Positions 12,885 to 25,290 of a DNA stretch of 64,000 nucleotides are shown one piece after another (within the stretch, counting starts at the first letter, position 1; the number at the start of each line of letters is the position of its first letter). The notes under the pieces are model-generated. The model did no database searches and was not told where the DNA came from. It saw only the letters and a list, made by a program, of their open reading frames with translations. The translations under genes were made by a program, and so were the position numbers. The DNA is from Lepeophtheirus salmonis (taxonomy: Eukaryota; Arthropoda; Copepoda; Siphonostomatoida; Caligidae), in NCBI RefSeq assembly GCF_016086655.4, contig NC_052137.2:37840007-37904006 (forward strand), read 5' to 3'.

Positions 12885-13860
12885 TATTAGATGAATTAGT
12901 GCTAGACTTTCTTGTAAACTTATCAATAAGGTTCCATAACTAAGGAATTTTTTTCGGTTTATTATGTAATAAGTGACATCATTGATAGACAGTTAAGCAG
13001 GATATCGGTAATAGAGAGTCGAGAAGATTAACGTTCAAGTAATTAATCATTATAAGGAAAACAATAACATATAAAAAATGAAGAATAATTATTGATATAA
13101 TGGAGACACCAAACACACATTAAAACTAATCTAACTTCGAAAAACACATCTTAAATTAGTAACATTTCAAACTAAAAATAAATAACTGTCAATACTTTAC
13201 CACAACAAAAAATGAATGGAATGATAAAAAAAAAACAGTCACCAAATTTGTTAATGATTGACTATTTGAATATTCCACATTTGCAAAAAAATTACCTTGG
13301 TAAATACTAAACGAGTACATCAATTAGTTTATTTGATTCAATTTATATATGTATGTGAACACTGCAAATATCAAGTTCTTCCTACAACGCAGTAAAAAAA
13401 AATATATATGCAAACAAATAAACATAACTAATTAAAATTATTTATTGAAATACCTACATAATTGAAGACTTAACAGTTAAATGGATCATTGAAAATACAT
13501 AGGTGTACTTAAGTGACATATAATATTAGACTGTCTCGATTTTGAGTTTACACAAATACTCTTTCTATTGATCACAATCAAAAACTGACTTCGGTAATGT
13601 CTAAGGTCTTTCAAACTGTTTTCATTGTATTAAAGGCCATTTCAATTTTGACAAAAAGGGACTTTTTTTCGAAGTTGGCCATTTTTATCCGTTTGTATCA
13701 TGGATATAGAGAAGTCAGATAGTAAAATTAACTCCATTTGAAATTATAGTTGTCGAACAAAAATGAAAGAAGACAAAACAAGTCGTGAGTCAGTCCTTAT
13801 TTACCCTACAACAATGAAATTATGCCACCTCTCCATATTTGACTAATCTATGCTAAATGG
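12885..13860. other. AT-rich stretch, nothing recognised
   Basis: No gene or element was recognised. Background resembles the rest of the window. Confidence 0.35.
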
Positions 13861-13930
13861 ACGTAGCTCATGGATAACGCGCTCGGGAGAAGTTATTTTC
13901 TTGAATCAGTGCAACTCCATCTAACCAATT
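13861..13930 (+). other. Degenerate tRNA-like sequence
   Basis: gtagctcatggataacgcgc resembles a tRNA D-arm with an A-box. About 35 bp downstream, agtgcaactccat only weakly resembles a B-box. No acceptor stem could be paired, so this is at most a tRNA relic or SINE head and not a working tRNA gene. Confidence 0.2.
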
Positions 13931-14172
13931 AAAGGAACATTAAAAAAAAAATCAATGTAAACAATTTAAATATATGCATTAATAAATAAACATTATACCA
14001 ATAGCTACAATTAAATGTGAAAATTTAGTTATTATTTTATTTATGTCAACTAATTAAATTACTCGTATTCCCCAAAGTACATATACCCATCAATCTAATC
14101 TCTTTCTCTGAAGTGAGATATTGATTTAATCATCTTCTGATAAATTTTTTTATATCAAGATCACCTGAGATA

Positions 14173-14974
14173 CAGAGTGTTCCATTTAAATCTGAACACT
14201 TTGAATTTTAAACTTCAACAAGATATAATTTAATAATTAAAGTTAGAATTTCAACAAAATCAATACTATAAATAGATGTGTATCAGAGCTTTCTTAATAA
14301 TTAATGTAGCCATCCTTAGCGGCAATGGCAGTTTCCAGGGGGGAGGCCTGGCACCCACTGCGGATGTAGTCATCTGTTATATCGTCCAAGTGCATGCTGA
14401 CAGTGGCTTTGAAGGCCTCGGTTTTCGGATGACTGACGCAGTAAGTCTTCCCCTCGACATGCACCCAAAAAGTGTAGTCGAGGGGGTTGGCATCAGGGTT
14501 GTAGAGGGGCCAAAAGTGTCTAAAAAGATATCAAAAGAGTCTTACAACGAATGAGATGGGTTTCATTCATAGCTGGTGTCAAAAATGGCCTCTTCACCCT
14601 GAAAAAGCTCTTTCCACCTACTTTGTTGATGGGTCTCAGGACCGTCTGGTGTAAAACCCCGATTTTCTTTATCTCATCCAGATCCAATTTGGCCTTTTTG
14701 ACAGGTCCGTCCTTCCTCTTCAGTATTTCGGACTTGCTGACGGCTTAGACGATGGTCCTGGAGACGCCCAACTGCTTGAGTACACGAACAGAAATGAGTC
14801 AATCACGTTCAAGTTTCATATTCTTCACTTGTACGTAAGATAAAGAGCTCATAGATTGTCTTGCAACTATGTAATTGTTTATGCTTTAATATATCGAAAT
14901 ATGAATTAATTCCAATCACTCAACCTTTATTAATCATAGAACTAGTAAATGTTCAGTTTCAATAGACCACCCGG
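14173..14974 (-). mobile_element. Internally deleted mariner, lineage A, copy 1
   Basis: An ~800-bp element is flanked by TA dinucleotides (14171-14172 and 14975-14976). Its ends are imperfect inverted repeats: minus-strand ccgggtggtctattgaaact against plus-strand cagagtgttccatttaaatc, followed by ctgaacat and ctgaacac. Minus-strand translation, in order: MKLERD, an HTH containing LKQLGVSRTIV, KSEILKRKDG, KKAKLDLDEIKK, then KRPFLTPAMNETHL. After a jump comes DANPLDYTFWVHVEGK, the region of the third catalytic acid, with C-terminal DDYIRSGCQA. Several in-frame stops are present. The first two catalytic aspartates are missing, so about 0.4-0.5 kb of a usual ~1.3-kb mariner is deleted. The copy at 43.7 kb has the same arrangement. 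Confidence 0.85.
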
Positions 14975-15119
14975 TATATGCAGCTTACTTGGAACCTTCT
15001 ACACATTTCGAGCAGAAAGGAATTTAGTCTCTTTCTTACAACATATCGATAATTAAGGTTGTTAATCGTAAGCATTTTCGGTATGTAAAAGGAAAAAAAC
15101 AAAAAATGATAACTAACAT

Positions 15120-15620
15120 ACTAACACTGACAATTTTAAGAATGTTTAAGATGACAGCAACTTATCTGTCATGACGTTTCATTAAATTAGCTGCGAGTAG
15201 CTGTGATAGGGTAGAAATAAATATAAGTCTCACTCTGTATCAAACAAGGACATAGGCAAAAATTACTCCAATGTCGGGTCTCAATTCTACTCTGTCTCCA
15301 ACAGTGATAAAAATCCAGTATAGAATGGGCATGTTAAAAAAAAGAAACTGAAAATCAACATGGGAATCCCGACAATTTAAAAAAAAGGAGATAAATATTA
15401 ATGATCATGACCCTTAATTAGATCAGCTACAATCAGGTGCGACAAGAAAGGAAGGAGAAAATGATATAAACAAGGATATTTGCTAGAATTACTCAAATGT
15501 CGATCCACAATTTTACTCTAAGTCCAACAAAGACTTACAATTATAACTCCGGAAGAAATCCTTAGGGCTAAGCTTCGTCTTCTATGAGCACACACAATTA
15601 GGTTTTGAATATATGTATTT
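15120..15620 (+). repeat. Dispersed repeat D copy 1
   Basis: Contains tcatgacgtttcattaaatt and agctgcgagtagctgtga, then twice a ttactccaatgtcg / ctactc block, acttacaattataactcc, and tcttctatgagcacac. The same order occurs at 53440-53860, partly at 57990-58116, 55885-55960 and 63015-63250. The internal block is doubled in this copy (near 15265 and again near 15480). No coding capacity is visible. The shared order shows a dispersed family, probably a non-autonomous element or SINE. Confidence 0.7.
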
Positions 15621-17789
15621 AAAACTAGTTGCATTTCAGTGTCTTCAAACGTCTCAGCCATTTAAAAAAAGAACCTCTCTACATACTTTTCAGCAATTTA
15701 TTTCGTTATTATTAATATATATTGGTGAATTGCATTTAATATATAAAGTTTTATTGCTTTATATATATTTCATTAATTAAAATCAAAACTTCTAGTAAAT
15801 TCCAACACATCATTAGAGAAATATACATTTGTATATATTTTACAATGTATTTAAATTACATTCTAATCCCCTCGACTGACTCTCTTAATGTACACTGTAT
15901 AGTAAGTAACCCATTAATGACGACTAGCGGAATGTTTATTGAGCGTAAGAAGGACAAATTCAATGCTTTTGGGGTTTTCTTTGTCATTCAATATAAACAG
16001 GTAATTGCTCAATTTAAAGTATTTTTTATGTCTCATTTTCTTTTTGAATAAATAAATTAATGTATATATTTTATAATTGAAATACTTTCAAATGCATTAG
16101 TCCTTCCCTAATTTTGCAATGTCATTCCAATACAAGATCACATTCATTTTACATGACTTATCTATTTATTGACAAATCCCTTGTCATGTTGGTATGTATT
16201 TTTAGGGATGTCAATCCTATATAATCTTTGGTATGTAAAAAAAAAAGAAACTTGAAAATTAATTAGATTAAAACAGTAGCACTCCTTGCTCACAGAGTGT
16301 TTTTACGTTACGTCACAATTTTGATGTCGCTCATTTTGTGTGCCTAAACAAACAGGTTATATAACAATGAAAACCCTTTTTTCATTAATATTAAGGGAAA
16401 TAGTGAACTAGTGGATATCAAAACGGGCCCAACAAATAAAAGGACTTAAACCTTACTGTTTATCAAAACATTATCCCTCAATTGCCTAGTTTTATTATAT
16501 ATAAGACCTCAAAATGTATTAAAAATATGTTTTTTATTGTTAAACAATCTTATTTCCATATTGTAGTCAATAAAATGACCATTGCAATGGAAAGAATAAT
16601 ATATTTTTCTTTAACTGTCCGACATTTCTTGTCCCTACCCCTTAAAAATTATACGCATCAAACTATTTTAAGGGATTTTCAGTTACTTTATATTATTCAA
16701 ATATCAGTGTTCATAATTGGCATCAAGTAGTATTTAATGTAGATGTTAAGTCTTTTTTTACTTCTTAAAGCCATTTGATGAAATTTCATGTAGATTTATA
16801 GGAAATTTGTTCATTTGATGTAGTAAAGATGCCCATTTTGAGCTTCCAAGATGGTGTTTCCTTCAATTATGATTTAATTATGACGTCGATGAAAATGAAC
16901 TATACGTTTGAATTATTGAAATAGGGAGAAATAATTATTAATAAAAGTACTATTATCTATATTCCCAAATACTTTTGTATAAAATAAATGTATACTCAAG
17001 AAGATTTCAACAATTTTAATATCCCTAAATATAACTCTCCAACAATCCTCAGTTTTACTTTACATAATTCATGAGCACACGGTGTGGATACACTTTATAG
17101 TTCATTGCTATCTGCTCAACAATAAAAAAATAATGATAACAGCTCTAAAAAACCAACACTGCTGCTTTCAACAACCAAATTCGCACACTAAAAAATGCTT
17201 AGGATTGATAACCTTATGTATATTTGTACAGTCATTCCAATGTATGTATAGCAGGGTACATATAAGGAGGATAATGGAAGACCAACTTTTGAATACCAGA
17301 AATAACTAAGGAACATTATCCTTGACTCAATGTTATAGAGGGTAAACATCGTTCATTCAATTCATTACTTATTGTTACACAAAAATCAAATAACACTCAA
17401 GGATACATAACATTGCATTAAGTCGTTTTGACTATAAAGACATTTGTTAACTCCTTTAAGGATTAAATGAAGGGAGAACCTGGCGTGATGAGACCTTTTT
17501 TTCCCAGCTCTCTCTTTCTATAACATTTACACTATGCAACTTATATTCATTGAACAATGCCTACATACTTTTAAAAAAAAATGATAAATTGTATTAAAAT
17601 ATGAACAAAATTTCCATGTCCTCCTCTTTTGTGTTGAAATACTTATTCGTGACAAATTACATACATAATGCCAGGGATGTGGTCCTTACATTATTATTTC
17701 ACCTGAGAAAATATGTGACTAAACTATCCATCCTGAGTGACACCAAATGAAATTAAACTTTTGTTACTATTATTGTTGTTTCAGTCTTT
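15621..17789. other. AT-rich stretch, nothing recognised
   Basis: Short open frames only, none with family features. A GC-richer patch at 16285-16345 has no coherent frame. Confidence 0.4.
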
Positions 17790-17794
17790 ATTTA

Positions 17795-17965
17795 TTAGGT
17801 CCAGTCTAGTCTTAGGATCCGTCTTTGGAACTTAAACTGATTTAAAAATGAAGAAATAAATTTAAGTGGCGTCATCAAGGACTATACTTTTTAAGTCTTA
17901 GGTGTAATACATGGGACTGAACTAGAAGAAACTGCAGTCTTTATTCATAAATAAGGATCATCGAT
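17795..17965 (-). repeat. Dispersed repeat C-like, foldback type
   Basis: Contains ggtccagtctagtcttagga, then gtcatcaaggactatacttt, ttaagtcttag and ctgcagtct. The second half aligns with the reverse complement of the left half of the element at 62238-62510, which reads gtcatcaaggaccgaacttt there. It is probably a worn copy of the same foldback family. Confidence 0.45.
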
Positions 17966-18173
17966 ACGATGTTAGTTAATACCATGGATGATGCATGGAC
18001 TGACTTATAGTTCATTTCTTGATAATAATTAGGAAATTAAAATATAATAATCTATAATATATTATATTATGTAAAATGAATTGAAATTTAGATATTCAAC
18101 ATGTCAAAAATATTTCATATTATTACCATCAATCAATTATAATCATTTCACATTAATAGATAAAATTGACTCA

Positions 18174-18191
18174 GGTATATATATATATATA
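18174..18191. repeat. (TA)n microsatellite
   Basis: About eight to nine uninterrupted TA units. Similar tracts occur near 26800 and 62990. Confidence 0.8.
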
Positions 18192-18434
18192 AAAGGGATT
18201 ATTGTGGAGCGTTTTGTGTTCTCGACGACAATTCTGAAAACAATTATAGTCAAGTATGGTGGTTCTACAGTATGTTCATATAAACACACTCAAAGTATAA
18301 ACCTTAAAAAATCAAACTTCTTCTTCCATTTGTGAAGATGAGATTTTATTAAGAGACGTGTATACTGTATATTAGAGTGAGTATTCATTTTAGGGACAAA
18401 TAATGGGGGGAGGGGGGGCTTAATTTATGATTTT

Positions 18435-18850
18435 TAATACTATGATAGACTATTCCATAACAAATTTTAGGACGATTGAACGTATTTTGGAGGCTCTCAA
18501 TATATTTAAACATATTTTTGTGGATTTTTCAAATATTTTTGCTATTTTTACACATTATAGTCTTAAATTTAACTACTGGAGAAACTTGAGAGGGTATTTT
18601 TAAATTATTTAAATCAAATGGTTCAAGTTTCGTTTCTATTGAAAAAAAAAATATATATGTATAGGTCCAAAAATCCAATTTAGTATTTTCTGTTACATAT
18701 TGTATTATTTTCATCTCTATACATCAGAAGCAAATCAATACTATTTCAATTTTTTCTACCGTAATAACTATTATTAATAATCATTAACACTTAATAAATA
18801 GTTAATTACAATAAAAATAAGTAGGGCGGTGATCTGATCTTTACGATAGA
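18435..18850 (+). repeat. Dispersed repeat A copy 1
   Basis: Carries, in order, gactattccataacaaatt, aggacgattgaacgtatttt, ggagaaacttgag, atggttcaagttt, tattttcatctctatacatc and ataaatagtta. The same blocks recur in the same order at 61790-62215 and, as reverse complement, at 21190-21500. Upstream of the shared part is a G-rich run (18400-18418), and a similar run precedes the third copy near 61438. No protein is encoded. Confidence 0.75.
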
Positions 18851-19044
18851 GTGAATGTCATCACGCAAAATTAATCAATTATATGAGAAAATATAAACAT
18901 TAAAAAAATGTTCATTGTGCGACCTCTATTTAACAACCAACACGACTTTTTTCAATGGGTTTTCTCCTAACTAATTATCCAAAATAATAACCAAAGCCAA
19001 TTGAAAGCTGAATAAAATAAAATAATAATTATTATGTAATATAA

Positions 19045-19345
19045 TCTCGTTTGGTGTCAATAACGGCCTCGACTCGACCTTAGAAACGGGAGCAAGTCTT
19101 GATGAGTGTCTCATTTGGCAGATTTCAGAATACGCCCCGGATCTTGGACACCATTTCGTATTTTTTCTTGCAAGCGGATATGTTGGTGTCTCGCTCAACT
19201 TCAAAAGAATTACATAGGGTTGAGGTCCGGTGAGCTTGGAGGCCAAACACTGGGCCCAACAAAGTAAAAATCAAATCTGATTTCCTTGTTTAACGTTCTT
19301 TTTGGAGTGTGGCAAGGAGCATAGTCACAATCACCTCCTGACTTT
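19045..19345 (-). pseudogene. mariner transposase, C-terminal catalytic relic
   Basis: The minus strand encodes the final third of a mariner transposase in broken frames. One frame gives DYAPCHTPKRTLNKEI (D of the second catalytic position, followed by the usual APCH motif), then VWPPSSPDLNPM followed by a stop where the third catalytic aspartate is expected. After a frameshift come ACKKKYEMVSKIRGVF, then LPNETLIKTCSRF and GRVEAVIDTKR, the usual C-terminal end. No N-terminal domain or inverted repeats were found around it. The SSPDLNPM signature sets this copy apart from lineages A and B (DANPLDY, GLNPLDY), so it is a separate lineage. Confidence 0.75.
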
Positions 19346-19554
19346 TCTAACTTGACTTAGTTTAAGAAATTTACAGTATCTATAATTTTCCACGATTGTG
19401 GAATAAATACTTCGTTGGTCGATGCATTTTTTTAAAAATAACCCCAAACACTTCAAACTAACAGCCGAAACAAAAAGCAACGTCTTACCTGCACATTTGC
19501 AGCTATTACAGGCACTCAAAGTTCGTTGTTAAACAACGACCCCACGCTGTACAG

Positions 19555-19705
19555 GGGAACCTTTGAAACCCATTTCTTTGGGCTCATACTATACACAAAT
19601 TATTTTTATACCAATATACAACTTATGCCGATAACCTGTTTTCGTAATTCAAAAAAGTTGATCCAACACCCTTAATTCGACACATCCTACAGTATATATC
19701 CACTC
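19555..19705 (+). repeat. Dispersed repeat B copy 2
   Basis: Direct copy of the block at 375-510, with ctcatactatacacaaatta, taccaatatacaact, cctgttttcg and gttgatccaacacccttaa. It lies just upstream of the mariner relic in that relic's reading direction; the relation may be chance. Confidence 0.6.
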
Positions 19706-20884
19706 TAATATACCTTTGTGCTGTATATCCATAGTACTCTGATGAAGAAAAAAAATATACATATTTTTCTTTAGAATCAATAATGACTATAAAATAAAAT
19801 CACTTCACATAGCCATGAAATAAGCACAACTAAAAATAAACAATGTAAAAACGAGTATTAGTAGATAAATACGCCCACGGAATTTTTCTTCATCGTATCA
19901 ATTCGTCAATGCATTAATATGACCTTTCTAAGTTGTAGTTACATGTATTGTCCACTCAAATTCCAGATTATTAAAGACGATAAATTGAACATTGTCATAG
20001 AACAGATAATATTCGAATTCGAAATGAAACGACTTTTAGTAATAATATTCACATTACAAGTAGCACGGATATATTAATTATATGAGGGAGACTACATAAT
20101 AAATTATCATATAAAACAAAGACATAATTATATGCAGGCATTGCATATATATTGCCGTTTATGTGCTTGAAAATGTGATTTTATTAGATTTGTTATATCT
20201 ACAAGTCTTTAAACATCATTGAAAAAGTTCAAAAATAATATGCTGGAAAAACGGTTTCAATTCAATTTTTATTACATTTCAAATGACCACTAATGGCTGT
20301 TTTTCCATTTATTTATTTCGAAAGAGTTATAGGATAAAATCAAATCTTGAAATAAACAAAGTATATGATGTGAATTAAAGCCATTGAAACAGAGGGTATG
20401 CATGGTATGTAGATTTTTAAAAAAAAAACCTCACGATCCTTGAAACTTGGAAATTAAATCGAGTTCCTTCAGCTGCAATAAAGATTATTGGGGAACATAT
20501 TAGAAAAATGTACAGCCTTGAAAGTGAATTCATATGTCTCTTTTAAACTTGTATAAAACATTGAAAATAGGCAGCTACCCTGTGAAATATTAAATCCATT
20601 ACATAATTGATTTGGCATTTAATTAGCGTAGAACGCAAATCCCAGAGAAGAAGGAACTAACTTTTTGAAGAGAATAGAAGACAATTTGGTATAGAAAATA
20701 ATGTTTACCTGTGGTCAAGCCTTTACATTCTTACAGTATACAGACTGTACAAGGCCATGATCAATTTGCATGCATGTAAAAACAATCAAATTTCCATTTA
20801 TTTTGCGGTGACATTTTATACATTCCCATGAATTGTGTATAATTATGATACTATTTAACAAATGATGTACTTAGGAGAGAATGC
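19706..20884. other. AT-rich stretch, nothing recognised
   Basis: No gene, RNA or paired repeat found. Confidence 0.4.
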
Positions 20885-21030
20885 GTGGATGGTTGTGTAA
20901 TGTATATTAGGGTGGGTTGTTGTAGGAGGGGGCTGATCAAATTTTGAGAACAGGGTATGTACAAAATTTGTGTATGGGTATACAAATGATTTCTATAAAA
21001 TTTGAGTACGAGGGTAGAGGGACACCATTA
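20885..21030 (-). repeat. Dispersed repeat B copy 3
   Basis: Reverse-complement copy of 375-510: on the minus strand it reads ctcaaattttatagaaatc, taccctgttctcaaaattt, gatcagccccctcc and aacccaccctaatata. It lies 160 bp from an inverted copy of repeat A, so A and B may be two ends of one larger element. Confidence 0.6.
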
Positions 21031-21189
21031 TATATATTTATAAAATACTTATTTTTTCACATAATTGGTTTCTTTTGTGAGGATAATGGGATATTCCCTC
21101 TATTGGTCAGACAAAATTACTCTACTTATTTTTATGAACAGTAATAATTTATAAGATATTTATGATTATTAATTTTTAATTAGAGTTTA

Positions 21190-21500
21190 ACTTAAGAATT
21201 ATTATTATCTTGCTTTTGCTGTGTACAAAAAAGGAAATAACACAATATTAAACTTGATTTGTGGGACCAATAGTTTGTTTTTCAATAAGAACAAAACTTG
21301 AACCATTTGATTATAATTGATTAAAAATATAGGTCAATTTTCTATAGGAGTCCAGTTTATGACAATAATTACTAATAATAAAAATAAGATAATCACCACA
21401 AAATATGTATAAATAAATTAGCTCAAAAATATGTTTGATCGTCCTGAAATTTGCCATGGAATAGTCTTTCATAGTATTACGAATTACCAAATACCAACCA
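21190..21500 (-). repeat. Dispersed repeat A copy 2
   Basis: On the minus strand this reads gactattccatggcaaattt, caggacgatcaaacatattt, atggttcaagttttgttctt, aggtgatt-like spacers and tcccacaaatcaagttt, the same order as 18435-18850 and 61790-62215. Together with the B copy at 20885-21030 it forms a ~600-bp A+B unit in minus orientation. Confidence 0.7.
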
Positions 21501-24368
21501 TCCTCAATTTCAAAAATTCAGATTTTCGACCCTCTCTACATATAGTAGTACATGCCTGTACAAGTTTGCTGCTACACACTACAACAAAATTTTACATCAC
21601 ATCAATAAAATACATGGCTTTTTCATAAAGGAAAGTTTTCTCTGCGTAACAATTGATTATTTCTTTTTTTTTTAAATATTTTTGTGCTAGTTTGCCATGA
21701 AAAATGATTACAAATATTATTTGTAAAAACACATAATTTCATACCTTGCCACCAATCCTATTTCCCTTCATTTATTTTCAAAGGACGACACCATATGTCT
21801 TCCATATTTAAACGTTTTCCTTAGAACCGATACATGTGAGACGCTACAATCGTAATTAACTTTTTAAAACCTTCCTACATATATATGTTTATTAAAAGTC
21901 CTAATTTTATTTATAACTGAAAAGAGTTTTAGAACATCTATGATATTTAAGAAACAAACATGAATTTAAAGGTGAATGACCTTAGGAAAACTATCTAATT
22001 TCACAATTGACAAATAAAAACATGGTCAAACTTGAATCACATAAATCAAAAATGTCTTAAAAGTCACTCTCAGAAAGGAATTCGAATAAGTAATTCAGAA
22101 GAAAAAAGAATCATAATTACTTTCAAAATATCATTACCTTTCTCTCACAATTGACATATATGAATTGTACTTGATTACTAATTGATTTGGAACTTATATA
22201 TGTGTTTATAGAATGCCGAATACTATAATAAGTTCATTTAAGACTGTGCAACCTCTCTGCGTAACCTTTTATGATTTTTATGGATACACAAAATAGCAAA
22301 TATTAATGGAAATCAAGGATGTTGTGACGTTCCTAATTAATATGGTCCTATTCAAACGTAGAACCGGTCCTTGGAATTTTTCATACAAATATCGATGGCT
22401 TATTAAGGCAAATAAGATATATGATATATGTATTAAGATCATTGCACATATCTTGCAAAAAATATTCCCATTTATATCATAATATGAACATATTATATTT
22501 TAACTTAGTTATATCATTGGTTTTATTTTAGAATAGATTAATTTAAACAAAAGAAAGAAGGAAAAACACGCTCAATGACGTCACGATGGATCAATTAGAT
22601 CGTCTTTATGGATTGACAAGTGGGACTGGAGTGGACCGGAGTCCTAAATAAGGACCAACACAACAATGTTTTAATTAATAAATATGTATGTAACTATAGG
22701 ATATGAAAGAAATAGGTAAAACCAAGTTAATGTGATAAAAAAATACAATTAAAAATCAGGACTTTCTCTATTCTGCGTCCACTTGTAAATGCACAATCTC
22801 AGATACAAAATGTTATGCTATTTCTTAACGATTTAATCTTTAACAAACATTTGCCGATTACTCAATTACATTCATATATACATATATATTTATCATGATT
22901 TCTTTATTATTATCGAAATACATATATGTATGAACGTACGTGGAGTAACAAATGAAGATATCATCCTTGAGATACAAGTTTTTCTCATATATTTAAAATT
23001 AGCCAAAAAATACGGGTCACCTTACTTAATAATACATATTAAGAACGTGGGTATTTTTTCTTGTTCTCCCAAGGCCTTAAAAAAAGATTGCAGTGCCCCA
23101 ATTGTGAACTAACCTACTTAGTTCAAGTTTTGAAGAAATGAAACATCATTTTTTTGCAAATAATCACAATAGATTATTTTAGTCGTTGAACAATCCATTC
23201 AAAATCAAATTTTTACAATACATCGGAAATAATTAGTTATCATAGAAAATATTGTATGGTGGAAATAACTACAAGATACCGAAGAACAATATATGAATTG
23301 ATACCTTGAATTAATTATAAAGTACCAAATTTTCTACAAGTTTATTTATGATCCATAAGTGTTACTGCAGATATTCAAAATACTTTCGACACAAAGCCAT
23401 ACCTAATTAATAACACGTATTCGAGGATAGAAATAAGACATTTAAAAAAATGTTAACTCAAGAGGAAAATTACATTTATTATTTCTTTGATTTGCAATAC
23501 TAAAACAAAACTGTTTTGAATTTACTCAATCTAAGTTTTCGAGAATTTCAGAAGGGATTTAATTCTAATACTGTTTAATACATAACTTTAAAGTTTGTTA
23601 TTTTTAAATTAACGTCCATAGATGTATACTACCCTCGATAAAATTTCCAAGAAGTAACTTGACTATTGGGGTTGAGTATGAACACTTCCATCAATTCAAA
23701 AATTTCCTTTTAATCGGACTTCATTGAGAATTTGACTATTCTTCATGCAGTTGATATATTCAGAGATTTTTGCAGAGCTCTCCATAATGATTCTCATTTA
23801 AAAGCTTCTCGAAAAAGAATATATAATTTGGCCGGGTAGATTTTTGGTACAATAAGATTAAGTCCCCTTAAAATAGTTATCACCTCTATTCTAGACCTCA
23901 ATAGCTCTCTTGCAATTAAACTTATAAGCCTTTCTTCTAATTTTTTGACTTTAATTGGCTCATTTTTTTTAACTTGCGTAGGTGAAAGAGCTTCTACTTC
24001 CTCGCCATTTTGAAATTAACTAGATATAGTAATATATTTCCTAAAGATTTTAAAATATTGAATAAACGTAATAGGAGATCATTCGCAGTTATTTTCCGAT
24101 TAGTTATTCTTAAACTAAACCGAATCCAAAAGTTATTAGAACTAACTAATAGTTTCTCCCCATTCTCCAAAGCGTGGTTTTAAATAGATCTATTTTTGGG
24201 TCAAAAATTAATATGAAATTCAATGTGTAGTTGTACTTATGGAACAGAGACATTACATACAAACTTACAGAAAATTTACTATCATAATGAGATATTTATT
24301 CATATTTTTATACTTTACAAGTTATAATTTGTCAGTCTCATTACTTTTTAATAGACTAATACACCAGG
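21501..24368. other. AT-rich stretch, nothing recognised
   Basis: No gene supported. A short patch near 22572-22665 carries tgacgtca and ggaccggagtcc, the latter like words in repeat C. The rest is background. Confidence 0.4.
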
Positions 24369-25000
24369 AGTGTTGGATCGATCCTAGTACTGATTTACTA
24401 AAAAGTTTCTCCCCCTTCAGTCTTTTTTTTTTTTTTCATCCGTCCGATTTGTTTCACCATTCAACGTTCCTACCTAAGGATCGATTAGTTGGTCCTTCAG
24501 TCCTAGCTAGGATTGAATAATATAAGGACAAAAAAATACGAAATGATAGCTTCCCATTTTATACCTCAGACATCTTATTGTTGCGTCTTGACGAGGGAGA
24601 GACGCAAGCTTATTTATAATAGGAGAGATCCAGGATGACCGAGAGAAATGAGGAGAAGAATTCACGTGGAGGAATGATACTACACTGATTATATGATCAT
24701 GTGTCTTCTAAATCTACTCTAAATATATTTACATAAGACGACACTATTTATAATACATAAAACTCAGTACTTAAATACATAAACGAATATACAGGAAGAT
24801 AAAAACCAGAAAGGACATATTAAATACATAACACTTATCTCTTTGAAAGAGGTTATGGCTAAACAGTTGAAATGACAAAGGTGATAACTACTTCATTTCA
24901 GCTGTTTTAGTTACCATAAAATACGGATAAAGACCGGTCCTATGACTGACAAATTTTATTAGGACCGGACTTAAACTAATCATTTCATTGTGATCTTTTA
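24369..25000 (+). mobile_element. Non-autonomous element, repeat C, long form
   Basis: The left end agtgttggatcgatcctagt is the inverse of the gatccaacact that ends copies at 249 and 30935. Inside are cagtcctagctagga, ataaggac, aaatgatagctt, ctctttgaaagaggttatg, atttcagctgttttagttac and attttattaggaccgg, all shared with 30556-30935. The right end itself is worn away after about 24970. It is roughly 630 bp against about 380 bp for the other copy, the difference lying in an internal GC-richer block around 24590-24680. Confidence 0.6.
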
Positions 25001-25039
25001 ATATTACTCATTTATTATTTGCCTAATAGTGTTGAAACA

Positions 25040-25290
25040 CGATCTGCCATATAATTTTTCACCGGTTTGGTCATAAGGGATTTTTTCGAGACCAATATGG
25101 ACCGTTATTTCGTTACAGACCCCGGCATGAAACCGTTGAGATTTTATTTTCTAACAAAAAACCGCTATTTTTTTGTGGAATCAGATCAAGACCGATTTTC
25201 GAGACAGGTCCAGACCGAAGTTGAACCGAATTAGTCAAAATTATAACAGTCATAGCCGGATATAAGGTTTCCAGACCCAACCCTTGTACC
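25040..25290. repeat. GACCG/ACCGG-rich stretch
   Basis: Words such as caccggtttgg, atggaccgtt, gaaaccgttg, aagaccgat, cagaccgaag and gaaccgaat are scattered at 20-40-bp spacing. They resemble words in repeat C just upstream, so this may be a diverged second unit of the same family. No frame is open. Confidence 0.35.

Noticed and set aside
14276..14748. Plus-strand frames of 92 and 65 codons
   Set aside because: Antisense to the lineage A mariner transposase.
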